DNA from: Rhizobium sp. 2MFCol3.1
GTDB lineage: Bacteria > Pseudomonadota > Alphaproteobacteria > Rhizobiales > Rhizobiaceae
DNA: 64,000 nt
Reading direction: 5' to 3'
Assembly (NCBI RefSeq): GCF_000377565.1
Contig: NZ_KB898365.1
Location: forward strand, 1-64,000
Below the pieces are notes generated by a model, which saw only the letters and a program-made list of their open reading frames with translations, was not told the DNA's origin and did not search any database. Made by a program: the position numbers and the translations under genes. Positions 17,202 through 26,020 of the stretch are shown in pieces. Position 1 is the first letter of the stretch; each line of letters starts with the position of its first letter.

Positions 17202-18431
17202 TTGCGTACGAAAACAACCCACAGCGACGCGGACAGATCGTCGCGACGCCTATTGCTGCTCTTAGGCGTCTTCCTGATAGCAATGAATTTGCGAGCTCCT
17301 TTCACGGGCGTCGCTCCGTTGCTCGACATGTTGAAAGACACCTTCGATCTCAATGCAGCCCAGGCTGGTCTCCTGATCACACTACCGCTTCTGGCATTCT
17401 CTATTGTCTCACCATTCGCAGCAGGCCTCGCTGGTCGATTTGGGCTAGAACGTACGCTGATGATGTCGCTGATCGTTATCGCCGGCGGAATATTCGTAAG
17501 GTCTTCGGGATCAGGGCTGGGCCTTTACATCGGAACCGCGATTATTGGTGGGGGGATCGCAATCGGAAACGTGCTTCTTCCAAGCATACTCAAACGTGAT
17601 TTTCCCGATCGAGTGGCGTCACTGACTGCCGCGTACGTTCTTGTCATGGGGTGCACTGCTGCAGCCTTGTCGACGTTGGCAGTTCCGTTCGCGCAAATGG
17701 AAAATTCGGACTGGCGGCTAGCTCTAGCGGCATCCGTGCTGCTTCCGATTCTGGCGGCTCTAGCCTGGTTGCCCCAACTTCGTTCAAACGGCACAACCGT
17801 GATGTCTAACAAGAAGGCAGCAGTTCAGGGCCGCATATGGCATTCACCATTGGCATGGCAGGTGACGCTATTCCTGGGACTTGACTGCTTTCTTTATTAT
17901 GTAGGCGTGAGTTGGTTACCCGCTATCCTCCGCGACGCCAGCTTCACCGAGGCACAAGCGGGTTCGATGCATGGAGTGCTTTTGCTTTCCACGGCATTGC
18001 CTGGATTGGTCCTGATCCCGCTAGCGCCCCGAATGAAGGATCAGCGCCATGCGGCCTGCCTGCTCGCCCTTTCGATTATGATCGGCTTAATGGGACTGCA
18101 CATTTTGCCGAGCCTCGCCGTGCTATGGATCGTGTTCTTCGGTTTTGGCGCTGGTGGTGGTCTGATTCTGGCATTGTCATTCGTAAGTTTGCGGACAGTC
18201 AACGCCAGCGACGCGGCAGCTTTGTCAGGAATGTCGCAATGCATTGGATATCTGCTCGCCGCGACGGGGCCGACATTGGTAGGCTCAATCCATGATGTGT
18301 CGGGCGGCTGGGGTACCCCCCTTATCGTATGTGCTGCTCTCAGTATTGCAATGGCCGTGGTGGGCTTGCTCGCAGGTCGAAATGTCCAAGTCACGCTCGA
18401 AGTAACCTCGCGTCCGGGGAGTGCGAGGTAG
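17202..18431 (+). CDS. MFS transporter, CynX/NimT family
   Basis: Twelve-helix inner-membrane carrier of about 409 residues. The start region NLRAPFTGVAPLLDML and the loop GRFGLERTLMM match the CynX (cyanate) and NimT (nitroimidazole) group. The substrate is not predictable. The start appears to be TTG at 17202, with GGAGG about 9 bp upstream and no better ATG in frame nearby. It follows the DUF3311 gene on the same strand after 87 bp. Confidence 0.88.
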   Translation: MRTKTTHSDADRSSRRLLLLLGVFLIAMNLRAPFTGVAPLLDMLKDTFDLNAAQAGLLITLPLLAFSIVSPFAAGLAGRFGLERTLMMSLIVIAGGIFVRSSGSGLGLYIGTAIIGGGIAIGNVLLPSILKRDFPDRVASLTAAYVLVMGCTAAALSTLAVPFAQMENSDWRLALAASVLLPILAALAWLPQLRSNGTTVMSNKKAAVQGRIWHSPLAWQVTLFLGLDCFLYYVGVSWLPAILRDASFTEAQAGSMHGVLLLSTALPGLVLIPLAPRMKDQRHAACLLALSIMIGLMGLHILPSLAVLWIVFFGFGAGGGLILALSFVSLRTVNASDAAALSGMSQCIGYLLAATGPTLVGSIHDVSGGWGTPLIVCAALSIAMAVVGLLAGRNVQVTLEVTSRPGSAR

Positions 18432-18469
18432 AGGGCCGGCATCCTGCGTCAATTTTAAGCTGATGGTGG

Positions 18470-18496
18470 GGCGGAGCGTGTTGTATGTGCTCCGCC
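18470..18496 (+). terminator. Stem-loop after the CynX-type carrier
   Basis: 8-bp arms GGCGGAGC and GCTCCGCC with an 11-nt loop, 38 bp past the stop and between convergent genes. No clear T-run. Confidence 0.5.
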
Positions 18497-18530
18497 TGCA
18501 TGTATGTCCTTAATTGGATACTGCCATCCG

Positions 18531-19328
18531 CTAGTGGGCAGCCCAACCCGCTAGCTTTTCCCCATAGGATTTTACGGCCCAATGCAATCCTGTGTCTCCA
18601 AGAAGAAGCCGCAAAGGTGGGGCACTTGCGTCGATTAGGTCCATAATCGGCTCCACTGACGAGCGCGGGTCGTTGACTGGCTCATTCGCGAGAGAAGCGC
18701 GAAGCTTCGCTCTTGCGGCGTCGTACGCGCCAATCGGGTTCGAGAGGCGCAAGGATGCCGCGGACTTGAACTCTGTCGCGAAAATGGTGGGCTCGACAAT
18801 GGTTACGCTGATGCCGAGATCGGTGACTTCCTGGTGAAGAGATTCCATCATCCCCTCTAAAGCCCACTTTGATGTATTGTACATTGAAATGGTCGGTTGT
18901 CCCATCAGTCCACTTACACTCGAGACCGTAATGATATGACCACTCTTTTGTCTCCGCATCACAGGCAACAGTGCCTGCGACATCCACAACGCGCCAAACA
19001 GATTGGTGTCGAACATTGCGCGCGCGTCCCGTTCCGAAACCTCTTCTAGAGCACCTGCCAGGCAGTAGCCGGCATTGTTGATCAGCACATCGATCTTCTC
19101 AAATCGATCTTCAGCACTCTGGACCACGCGAAACGCATTCTCTCGGTCTGTCACATCATGTTGTAACGCCAAGAACTTCTTACCGTGCCGTTCGGAAAGG
19201 TCCGCGACCGTCTGCGTGTCTCTAACGGCGGCAATTACATTGTGACCCCTGCTTACCGCGGCTTCGGCCCACAGTCTCCCAAAGCCTCGGGAAGCTCCGG
19301 TAATTAAAATGGATTTTGTTTGCGTCAT
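18531..19328 (-). CDS. Short-chain dehydrogenase/reductase
   Basis: Classical SDR that transfers hydride between NAD(P)H and a carbonyl or alcohol. Rossmann motif TGASRGFGR (residues ~9-17), structural NNAGYC, active-site S and the YNTSK catalytic Tyr/Lys pair are intact; R15 after the glycines points to NADP(H) preference. 265 residues, normal. The start at 19328 gives the family N-terminus; the frame extends further upstream without support. It stands alone and its substrate is unknown. Confidence 0.9.
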   Translation of the reverse strand: MTQTKSILITGASRGFGRLWAEAAVSRGHNVIAAVRDTQTVADLSERHGKKFLALQHDVTDRENAFRVVQSAEDRFEKIDVLINNAGYCLAGALEEVSERDARAMFDTNLFGALWMSQALLPVMRRQKSGHIITVSSVSGLMGQPTISMYNTSKWALEGMMESLHQEVTDLGISVTIVEPTIFATEFKSAASLRLSNPIGAYDAARAKLRASLANEPVNDPRSSVEPIMDLIDASAPPLRLLLGDTGLHWAVKSYGEKLAGWAAH

Positions 19329-19527
19329 CGATCGACTCCTGAGGGTTTCCGAAAGCGCAAATCTAAGCCGCATTTTCGTAACTTGGGCTGCCGATATCGC
19401 TACAGCTGTAGCTTTGATGCGAAATTCGGCTTCGAGTTTAACATCGGCCCGTGGTTGTCGAGCGTCTTAGCGTAACCCAAGTCGGAGAGTGACCGTCGTA
19501 GCACTGGCCGCTTTATGTTAAACGTTC

Positions 19528-20545
19528 GGCTAGTCTGATGTCGTGTGCAAATGCCCTTTCGAGAGGACATGGCCACGTTGTAACGAGAAAGTCCGAACTA
19601 CCGCGTCGGGCTCAACCGGCGTCACGATCGGCCGGAACAAACGTCCCGGTCGGTGACGCCTGCCAGGGCATCACCGACCGCATTTGCAAAGAACACACTC
19701 GTTCCATGCACATCGGAACTCCGAGCGACTATCGGCCCGTCGGGGTGCGGGCGGCGGTAGCCAATCTTCGCCGCTTTGATTGTCCGATGAACGTCCTGCC
19801 ACGAACCGAGTTCGGTGGGCACCTTCCCATTCTTCCATGGACGGGAAACGCACCCTCCCGACACAGCCGGCAGGAGGTCCGGGTATTCATTACGAACGGT
19901 TGAAATGGGCTTGCGGCCGACAGTTTTTCGCCCGACCATATATCTGAGAGAGCATAAGAACTCGCCCTGCCGTTCCGAAGATGTCACCCTTTCGCGCCCG
20001 TAAGGGTGTAGCTGGGCATGTATCACGGAGACTGAAGCGGCTGTGCGAGGCTCGATCAAAAGGGGCGCTTGTAGCGTCTGTGCTGTCGGGGCGAGCAACG
20101 CTCCGATCCCGCCTCACGAGGCCGGGACGGCAATGGGAAACCGGGCCATGGCGCATTGGCGGAGGGAGGATGTTCCACCCAGATGCCACCTCGTCGCGAT
20201 GCCCAGGGCTTGGCGTCGTGCCAGAAGCGAAAGCTTTTGAGAATGCAGTCGGCACCAGCGGCTTCAACCGTTTGTGACGAATAGCCGAAGTCCTTGATTC
20301 CAGCCAGACGCGCAATGCCGCGTAGAGCTATCTTTGTGGCCGACGCGCAGGCGCGTGACGCATCGCAAGACGGGCGCAACGCGTCAGCATCTGCACGAAA
20401 TACTGTTCTTGCAAAGTAGTAAAACAACCTATTTAGCGAGCGGCTCTTGCCACTCGACCTCAACTTGCCAAGGCCCTTCTCCGGCACGATAGGGCCGCAG
20501 CGGTGCTCGCGCGCCTTGCAGATTACTCGGTCGCAGACCGCGGAT
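19528..20545 (-). pseudogene. Decayed 3' part of a TnpB-like element
   Basis: Read on the minus strand, this matches the last third of the intact TnpB-like gene at 30548-32080 and its right end. Shared pieces include EKGLGKLRSSGKSRSLNRL, ARLAGIKD and KNGKVPTELGSWQDVHRTIK. The copy has lost its 5' part (homology stops near 20545), has frameshifts, a ~60-bp deletion removing the region of the GYSSTIGN motif, and a ~400-bp insertion (19881-20286). The right terminal repeat survives in altered form at 19528-19551 (GGCTAGTCTGATG...). It cannot encode an active nuclease. Confidence 0.85.
19881..20286. mobile_element. MITE-like small element with ~24-bp inverted repeats
   Basis: Ends GGGTATTCATTACGAACGGT (plus strand, from 19881) and GGCTATTCGTCACAAACGGT (reverse complement, ending at 20286) match at about 20 of 24 positions. 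Flanks GAGGTCC and GAAGTCC look like a 7-bp target duplication with one change; the undisturbed homologous site in the intact copy reads GACGTCC. The ~406-bp interior has no convincing gene. The same GGSTATTC terminus and 7-bp duplication occur on the TnpB-like element at 30488. Confidence 0.75.
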
Positions 20546-20581
20546 CGGTTGCGGTGTCAGCTAGAAAGGATGCAGTTGCGA

Positions 20582-20965
20582 TTAGTCGCGGGTTTTGCGT
20601 ACCTGGCGGCATATAGACAGCTCGCAGGTTGTGTCGTCTGCGGTCTGGATCTGCTTTGGGACTATCTGGTTGGTGTCGCACTGATGTTCGTTTCGAACAT
20701 AGCGATCGTAAAGCGTCAGTCCCGCAATCCGTTCAGAGGGATAGCGAAGAATGACTGCACCATCGCGGTCAACGATGTCTTTGGCCATTTCGCAAGTAAG
20801 CGACGCCGCAGGCCTCCTCTCGATAGCAGAGGCGACATTTGCGGCGAAGACAGACGTCCCCACTGCCGCGATCACGGTTGTCACCCGAGTTACCTTTGGT
20901 AGGCAGGCAATTGTTGCAACGCGGCGCGTAGCGGCGAGGGGGCTGGTTACAGCGTTCATGGTCAT
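20582..20965 (-). CDS. Hypothetical exported protein with cysteine pairs
   Basis: Not recognised to a named family. A 127-residue protein with an N-terminal hydrophobic segment and probable signal cleavage near residue 45-48 (NVASA). The mature part has four cysteines (including HQCDTN and CELSICR) and the phrase DGAVILRYPSERIAG, which looks like a small folded periplasmic or secreted domain with disulfides. It lies 109 bp downstream of the hydrolase gene on the same strand and may be co-transcribed. The start could be 20965 or 20959. Confidence 0.6.
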   Translation of the reverse strand: MTMNAVTSPLAATRRVATIACLPKVTRVTTVIAAVGTSVFAANVASAIERRPAASLTCEMAKDIVDRDGAVILRYPSERIAGLTLYDRYVRNEHQCDTNQIVPKQIQTADDTTCELSICRQVRKTRD

Positions 20966-21074
20966 TGGGATGTGCCTTTTGTCTTAGCCTATAAGTTGGC
21001 GGTTTCGTCGATCGAGTGTCGTCGACACTGCGGCGAGTTGCTCCGGCATCCTAAATGAATGCCGGAGGATGACC

Positions 21075-21857
21075 TCACTTGCTGCTCGCAGCTGCCTTTT
21101 CGATAAGCTTAGCTACGGTGTCAGGGTGAGACACCATGAGGACGTGAGATGCGCCCTTGACGACGACTGTGTCCTTCGCCTTTGCCCGCTCCGCCATCCA
21201 CGCCATCGCGGCAGCAGGGATATTCTTGTCAGCGTCGCCGTAGACAAACCACGACGGAATTTTCTTCCATGCGGGTTCGCCAGCCGGCTCTTTCAATGCC
21301 GCCTCGGTGATCGGACGCTGACCAGCAGCCATCAGCTTTGCTTCGGCTGCAGGCACGTCGGCCGCGAACTGACTGCGGAATTTCGACTGCTCGATGTAAA
21401 GGTCGTGTCCACCATCCGGCAGGGTCACAGGAGCCGCTAGGGTAGGAGCCAGAGTGGAGCCAGGAAATTTTCCGCTAAGTTCTGCCGCACTCTCCCCCGC
21501 GTCGGGGGCAAACGCCGCTACGTAGACGAGTGCCTTTACATTGTCATGGCCATTTGCAGCGTTCGAGATCACGCTACCGCCGTAGGAGTGACCTACAAGA
21601 ATGACTGGTCCTTTGATGCCTGCGAGGATCGACGAAACGTAAGCCGCATCGCCCTTGACGCTGCGAAGCGGATTCGCGGCACCGACAACCGGATAGCCAT
21701 CTGCTTCCAAGTCCTTGACAACACCGTTCCAGCTATTGGATTCGGCGAAGGCCCCATGGACCAGCACCACCGTTGGCTTCTGGTCCGCCACTGCAGGTCC
21801 GGCAAGAGCCATTGCTCCCAATGTGAACGCGGCGAGAATGTGAGGATTGAGGGGCAT
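21075..21857 (-). CDS. Exported alpha/beta-hydrolase
   Basis: Serine hydrolase with a Sec signal peptide (residues 1-24, ending GPAVA-D). The core shows the oxyanion HGAFAES segment, nucleophile elbow GHSYGG near residue 95, and the catalytic histidine in GASHVLMVSHPD near the end. Salicylate-esterase-like hydrolases are the closest type I recognise, but the ester substrate is unknown. GGAG lies 6 bp before the start. A TGTA-N6-TGTA box (reverse orientation) lies 110 bp upstream. Confidence 0.87.
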   Translation of the reverse strand: MPLNPHILAAFTLGAMALAGPAVADQKPTVVLVHGAFAESNSWNGVVKDLEADGYPVVGAANPLRSVKGDAAYVSSILAGIKGPVILVGHSYGGSVISNAANGHDNVKALVYVAAFAPDAGESAAELSGKFPGSTLAPTLAAPVTLPDGGHDLYIEQSKFRSQFAADVPAAEAKLMAAGQRPITEAALKEPAGEPAWKKIPSWFVYGDADKNIPAAAMAWMAERAKAKDTVVVKGASHVLMVSHPDTVAKLIEKAAASSK

Positions 21858-21966
21858 TGTGATCTCCTGTTGGTAAGAATGACCACATCATATGACCCTC
21901 GCCATGTATCCCCGTTATGTCGAGAAAATGCTACTGTGTAAGCAAGTATGTAGGAGGGCGCCTCTG

Positions 21967-21980
21967 TACAGATCGATACA
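21967..21980 (-). promoter_or_regulatory. TGTA-N6-TGTA box between hydrolase and flavin oxidase genes
   Basis: On the minus strand TGTATCGATCTGTA; the plus strand reads TACAGATCGATACA. It lies in the divergent region between the hydrolase at 21857 and the flavoprotein at 22140, and could serve either. The left half is TTGTA, as in most other copies. Confidence 0.5.
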
Positions 21981-22139
21981 ATTAATTCGGTTCGGCTTGC
22001 ACTCGATACCAAGCCGTTAAGAGCTTTGGACCCAGCGTTACGATCGTAACAAAGGGCGGGTCACATGAAACGAAATTGTAGCGTCAGTCGCGGAAACAGC
22101 GACGATCAAATCGTTGTCTTGAAAGCATTCGAGGTCGGC

Positions 22140-23342
22140 ATGAGCGCACTCAACTATCAGTCTTCAATACACCCGTTGGTGCTCGGGGCGAGATCGCTAG
22201 GGGACGCGCTTATCGAACGAAGCAGCGAGACTGCTGATCTGCGCCGACTTCCAGAGAGTACGGTTGATGACCTCAAGCAGAGAGGGTTGATGAGTGCGCT
22301 CGTGCCAAAAGACCTTGGTGGTGCTGAAGTCGGTCTCGATGTCTTTTACGACATTGTTCAGGAGCTAGGAAAGGTCGATGGTTCGGTCTCCTGGACCTAC
22401 TCGATTATGGGGTCCGCGAGCTGGATGGTTTCCACGTTCTATTCCGAGGCTGTTAGCCGAGAGGTATTTGAGAGTGACAACCCCCTCACAAGCGCTGTGC
22501 TCGCTCCCACCCGGATATCGGCGCAGAGAGTCGATGGTGGCGTACGCATCAACGAAGGCGAGTGGTCGTTTAACAGCGGTATACACCACGCAGGTTGGAA
22601 TATCCTGGGGATTCCCATTATCAACGAGCAGGGAGTTCCAACTCATGTATTCCATGGGCTGGTGCCCGTCTCCGCACTTACCATTCTGGATGATTGGAAC
22701 TCCATTGGTCTTCGTGGTTCGGGAAGCTCTTCGGTCCGGGTCGACAATCTGTTCATCCCCGACGAGAGGTTGATTTCACATGAGAATATTCTCTCAGAGG
22801 TGTATCCCAACGACCGCGTGAGCTTGTCGACGCTTTACAAGCAAGCTGTCGTACCGACGATCATGGTCAAGATGTCCTCGACCGCTATCGCGATAGCCAA
22901 AGGTGCGCTCGACCGCTTCATTGACAACTCAGTGAAGCGGAAGATTGCAATGACTTTCTATCCAAAGCAGAGCGACGCCCCGGTTACCCATCTCCAGGTG
23001 GGTGAGGCGACAGCGAAGATTGATGCCGCTGACACAATCGCGCGGCATTCAATCGACGAGATCGAGCGAGCTGCAAAAACTGGGCGTAGATTCACCAGAG
23101 AGCAGAAGGCACGAATTTGGCGTGATGCGGCTTTCTCGTCTCGTCTTGCGTGGGAGGCGGTGGATTTGTTGGCGGACGCGTCCGGAGGCAGTTTCGCCAG
23201 AGAGGATAACTCGCTTAACCATTGCTGGCGTGACCTTCGAGTAGCGGTCTCGCACGCCGGCCTGTCGATCAACACGGTCTATGAAGTCTATGGCCGGGTC
23301 ATCTACGATCTTCCATCCAACACCCCGCTGCTTCCGGGTTGA
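22140..23342 (+). CDS. Acyl-CoA dehydrogenase-fold flavin monooxygenase-like protein
   Basis: Belongs to the acyl-CoA dehydrogenase superfamily, in the group of flavin-dependent group D monooxygenases (HsaA/DszC type). The N-terminal helical domain contains LPESTVDDLKQRGLMSALVP, the beta domain WSFNSGIHHAGWNILG and GLRGSGSSSVRVDNLFIP, and a helical C-terminal domain follows. No flavin reductase gene is adjacent. I place the start at 22140 (GAGGT 6 bp upstream); an ATG at 22065 would add 25 unsupported residues. The next gene is a convergent LysR. Confidence 0.82.
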   Translation: MSALNYQSSIHPLVLGARSLGDALIERSSETADLRRLPESTVDDLKQRGLMSALVPKDLGGAEVGLDVFYDIVQELGKVDGSVSWTYSIMGSASWMVSTFYSEAVSREVFESDNPLTSAVLAPTRISAQRVDGGVRINEGEWSFNSGIHHAGWNILGIPIINEQGVPTHVFHGLVPVSALTILDDWNSIGLRGSGSSSVRVDNLFIPDERLISHENILSEVYPNDRVSLSTLYKQAVVPTIMVKMSSTAIAIAKGALDRFIDNSVKRKIAMTFYPKQSDAPVTHLQVGEATAKIDAADTIARHSIDEIERAAKTGRRFTREQKARIWRDAAFSSRLAWEAVDLLADASGGSFAREDNSLNHCWRDLRVAVSHAGLSINTVYEVYGRVIYDLPSNTPLLPG

Positions 23343-23366
23343 ACTCGCGGAAGACGCTTAGGTCAA

Positions 23367-24254
23367 CTAAACCTCGAAGATCGAAAAACGCATCGCTTCC
23401 TCAACGAAATCGGAAACGATTTTCGATGGTTTGGAGTTCGCTGGGAGAAGCAGAAGCGATTTGAAATAGATCGCAGGCTCAAAGGCGTGGATGGAGAGAC
23501 CTTTCCCAATATAAGGCTCCGCTGTTATGGGATTGATCAGTCCGATGCCCAACCCTGCTTGGACCATTGCGCAGACCGTGGTCGAGTAGGGCGTCTCGAG
23601 GATCACCCGCGGGTGTGAGTTCGCGCTCGCGAAGACTGCTTCAAGCGAGCGGCGTGTAGTGTCCTCCGGAGAGAGCGCAATGAACGGTTCTCCGTTGATA
23701 TCCGCGGACGTTATTACGTCGACCGACGATAGGCGATGGCCCATTGGAACGGCAATTGCCGCCCGATAACGAGCGAAGGGGCGCGCATCTACTCCTGCGA
23801 CATCGATTTCATCCGCGGCGATCCCGGCGTCAAGTTGGCCAGATGCGACGAGGTCGCGTATCACCGAGGACAACTGCGCCTGAAAGTTTACGGCGACACC
23901 TGGATGTCTCCGGGTGAAGGCGTGAAGGGCTTTTGGCAAGACATTCGTGCTAAGTGCCGAAAGGCTACCAACACGAATTTCGCCGGCACCGAAGTCTCTG
24001 ATCCTCGCCGCAGCACTGTTTAGGTGGACTAGCCCCTCGTATTGCGCTTCGACTTCTTTCAAGAAGAGCCTTGCTTCTGCGGTGGGCCAAATTCTTCCCT
24101 TTTCCCGCGTGAACAAGCCGAACCCGATATCGTGCTCAAGTTCGCGGATAGCCTTGCTGACCGCAGGTTGCGAAATGCGAAGAATTTCGGCTGCTTTCGA
24201 TGCGGTCTGGTTCCGCATGACGGCACGAAACACTTCAATCTGTCTGATGTTCAC
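23367..24254 (-). CDS. LysR-family transcriptional regulator
   Basis: Winged HTH at residues 1-60 (IRQIEVFRAVMRNQTASKAAEIL start) and a LysR effector domain; 295 residues. It is divergent from the MetC-like PLP enzyme at 24354, with a palindromic site between, so that gene is the likely target. The effector domain is reminiscent of octopine/nopaline or cysteine-metabolism regulators, but I cannot assign a ligand. Confidence 0.9.
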   Translation of the reverse strand: MNIRQIEVFRAVMRNQTASKAAEILRISQPAVSKAIRELEHDIGFGLFTREKGRIWPTAEARLFLKEVEAQYEGLVHLNSAAARIRDFGAGEIRVGSLSALSTNVLPKALHAFTRRHPGVAVNFQAQLSSVIRDLVASGQLDAGIAADEIDVAGVDARPFARYRAAIAVPMGHRLSSVDVITSADINGEPFIALSPEDTTRRSLEAVFASANSHPRVILETPYSTTVCAMVQAGLGIGLINPITAEPYIGKGLSIHAFEPAIYFKSLLLLPANSKPSKIVSDFVEEAMRFSIFEV

Positions 24255-24303
24255 CTGTTGCCCCTATAACCAAATCGATGTCGCAGCCGTGGAATTGATA
24301 TTG

Positions 24304-24336
24304 GACGGAATAGGACATCTCATGATGTAGTCCGTC
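24304..24336. promoter_or_regulatory. Nested palindrome in the LysR / MetC-like promoter region
   Basis: Outer arms GACGGA and TCCGTC enclose inner arms ACATC-TCAT-GATGT. It lies 18 bp before the PLP enzyme start and 50 bp before the LysR start, a typical LysR operator position. Confidence 0.5.
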
Positions 24337-24353
24337 AAACGATTTTCGCGGAG

Positions 24354-25544
24354 ATGAAGATGAAGGACCTTACTCAGTGCGTTTTGACGCCGCACGTCAG
24401 GACGGATGGCTTCGATAGCCTCGGCGTCGCAACTTATCGGGCATCAACGATCGTGTTCAAGAACGCCGAAGAATATGCCAGACGCGGAGAGCGTGGGCAC
24501 GATGGGTACAGTTACGGCCTTTACGGAACTCCCACGACCCGAACTCTAGAAGAGAAATTGACCGCACTTGAACAGGGAGTGCGGACCTTCCTCGTCCCCT
24601 CTGGGCAGGCAGCAAGCTCTGTGCTGATGCTCGCGTTTCTGAGTGCAGGGGACAAAATACTTATCGCTGACAGCGTCTACCCACCCGTTCGAGACTTTGC
24701 CAACACCGATCTCGCCCGGTTTGGGATTGAAGTCGAGTTCTATGATCCGACCTCGGTAGCAGATATCGAGAGACGGGTCGACGCAAAGTCAAAGATCGTT
24801 TGGTGTGAGTCTCCCGGTTCGACGACGATGGAAGTCCAAGACCTCCCACGCATTGTCCAGATCGCCCATCGCCATGGAGCTTTGGTTGGATGCGATAACA
24901 CGTGGGCGACACCACTGAACTACAAGCCGCTCGCACTTGGTGCTGACATGGTGACCGAAGGGCTCACGAAATTTATCTCCGGTCATTCGGACATTCTGAT
25001 GGGCTCGATAACCGTCAACAATCCTGATTTGATTGGGCCCATACGCTCAACGCTCGGGCGCTTGGGCGTTGGCACGTCGCCCGACGATGCTACCCTTGTT
25101 CTCCGCGGGATCGAGACTCTCGGCGTGCGGCTCGCACACTCGAACAGAGTTGCGTCTGTCCTGATCGATTTGCTCAAGGACAACCCACACGTGGCGCGGA
25201 TTTTATCTCCGGCGCTTCCAGATTCTCCAGGCCACGAAATATGGAAGCGAGACTTCGCGGGCTCAAGCCCGGTGTTCAGTTTACAGCTGACGCCAGAAGC
25301 GACCAAACATGCGTCAGCCGCACTTGATGTCCTCAAGACTTTCGCGATCGGCGCGTCTTGGGGTGGGACTAGAAGCCTTATCGCGCCGATGTCCGTGAAG
25401 TCCAATCGAACGGTTAGGGCATGGGAAGGCGATGACCTATTGCTGCGTTTGAGCATCGGTCTTGAGGATATCGACGATCTCAAAGCCGACCTTGTCGCTT
25501 TGTTTGGCGAGATATCGTCCCGCACTGCCGGCACACTTGCGTAA
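24354..25544 (+). CDS. PLP-dependent cystathionine beta-lyase (MetC-like)
   Basis: Member of the Cys/Met metabolism PLP family; MetC cleaves cystathionine to homocysteine, pyruvate and ammonia. Motifs: YGLYGTPTTRTLE near residue 55, SGQAASS near 83, DNTWATP near 180, and the PLP lysine in TKFISGHSD near 205. 396 residues, standard. A homocysteine S-methyltransferase lies 3 kb downstream, giving a possible sulfur salvage link. Two in-frame ATGs (24354 and 24360) are possible; GGAG lies closest to ideal distance for the second. Confidence 0.9.
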   Translation: MKMKDLTQCVLTPHVRTDGFDSLGVATYRASTIVFKNAEEYARRGERGHDGYSYGLYGTPTTRTLEEKLTALEQGVRTFLVPSGQAASSVLMLAFLSAGDKILIADSVYPPVRDFANTDLARFGIEVEFYDPTSVADIERRVDAKSKIVWCESPGSTTMEVQDLPRIVQIAHRHGALVGCDNTWATPLNYKPLALGADMVTEGLTKFISGHSDILMGSITVNNPDLIGPIRSTLGRLGVGTSPDDATLVLRGIETLGVRLAHSNRVASVLIDLLKDNPHVARILSPALPDSPGHEIWKRDFAGSSPVFSLQLTPEATKHASAALDVLKTFAIGASWGGTRSLIAPMSVKSNRTVRAWEGDDLLLRLSIGLEDIDDLKADLVALFGEISSRTAGTLA

Positions 25545-25546
25545 CA

Positions 25547-25601
25547 TCGGCCGACCCTTAGTGCAGCCTCCCATACGGAGGCTGCACTAAGGGTCGGCCG
25601 A
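25547..25601. terminator. Perfect 25-bp stem-loop between convergent genes
   Basis: Arms of 25 bp (TCGGCCGACCCTTAGTGCAG... and its exact reverse complement) with a 5-nt loop CATAC, beginning 2 bp after the MetC-like stop and ending 20 bp before the DoxX stop. Its symmetry suits bidirectional termination. The perfect length is unusual. Confidence 0.75.
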
Positions 25602-25621
25602 GGCTCGATGACGACGGAAGC

Positions 25622-25999
25622 TCAGTTTCGGTTCGCGGTGAACACTACCGATCGCAGCCTGGTGTCCTGTAAGTATAGGCCCAGCCAAGTAGCGGTGCCG
25701 AGGACAAGCGACACGAACTGGGGCGGCGACAGTATCTCGCCTACCCGGAGGTGCGTGCAGATAGCGCCACCCAGGAACCCCGTAATCATAACCGCTCCGA
25801 GAAACGCGGTAACGGGAACCGCGTATAGGAGTGCTGAGACTATGCAGAGAGCACCGATCATAGGCGCTAAATGTAAGGGAAATTGCGCTGCCTCCATTTC
25901 CGCCTGCAGGAGGTTGGGTGCGACGAGATTGACCGCACCATCTGCAACCAGGGCTGCAATCACAAAAACGGACAGAATACGACCGATCATGACTGACAT
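25622..25999 (-). CDS. DoxX-like family membrane protein
   Basis: A 125-residue protein with four predicted transmembrane helices (about residues 5-22, 46-63, 67-86, 95-112). The loop THLRVGEILSPPQF between helices three and four matches the DoxX-like pattern. Such proteins are linked to thiol redox and respiratory functions but the role is poorly defined. It is 21 bp downstream of the GNAT gene on the same strand, so probably co-transcribed. Confidence 0.82.
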   Translation of the reverse strand: MSVMIGRILSVFVIAALVADGAVNLVAPNLLQAEMEAAQFPLHLAPMIGALCIVSALLYAVPVTAFLGAVMITGFLGGAICTHLRVGEILSPPQFVSLVLGTATWLGLYLQDTRLRSVVFTANRN

Positions 26000-26020
26000 C
26001 TTGTTTCCTATCGAATTTGA

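Noticed and set aside
21936..21960. TGTAAGCAAGTATGTA as another regulator box
   Set aside because: The half-sites are 8 bp apart, not 6; the exact box at 21967 is the better candidate.
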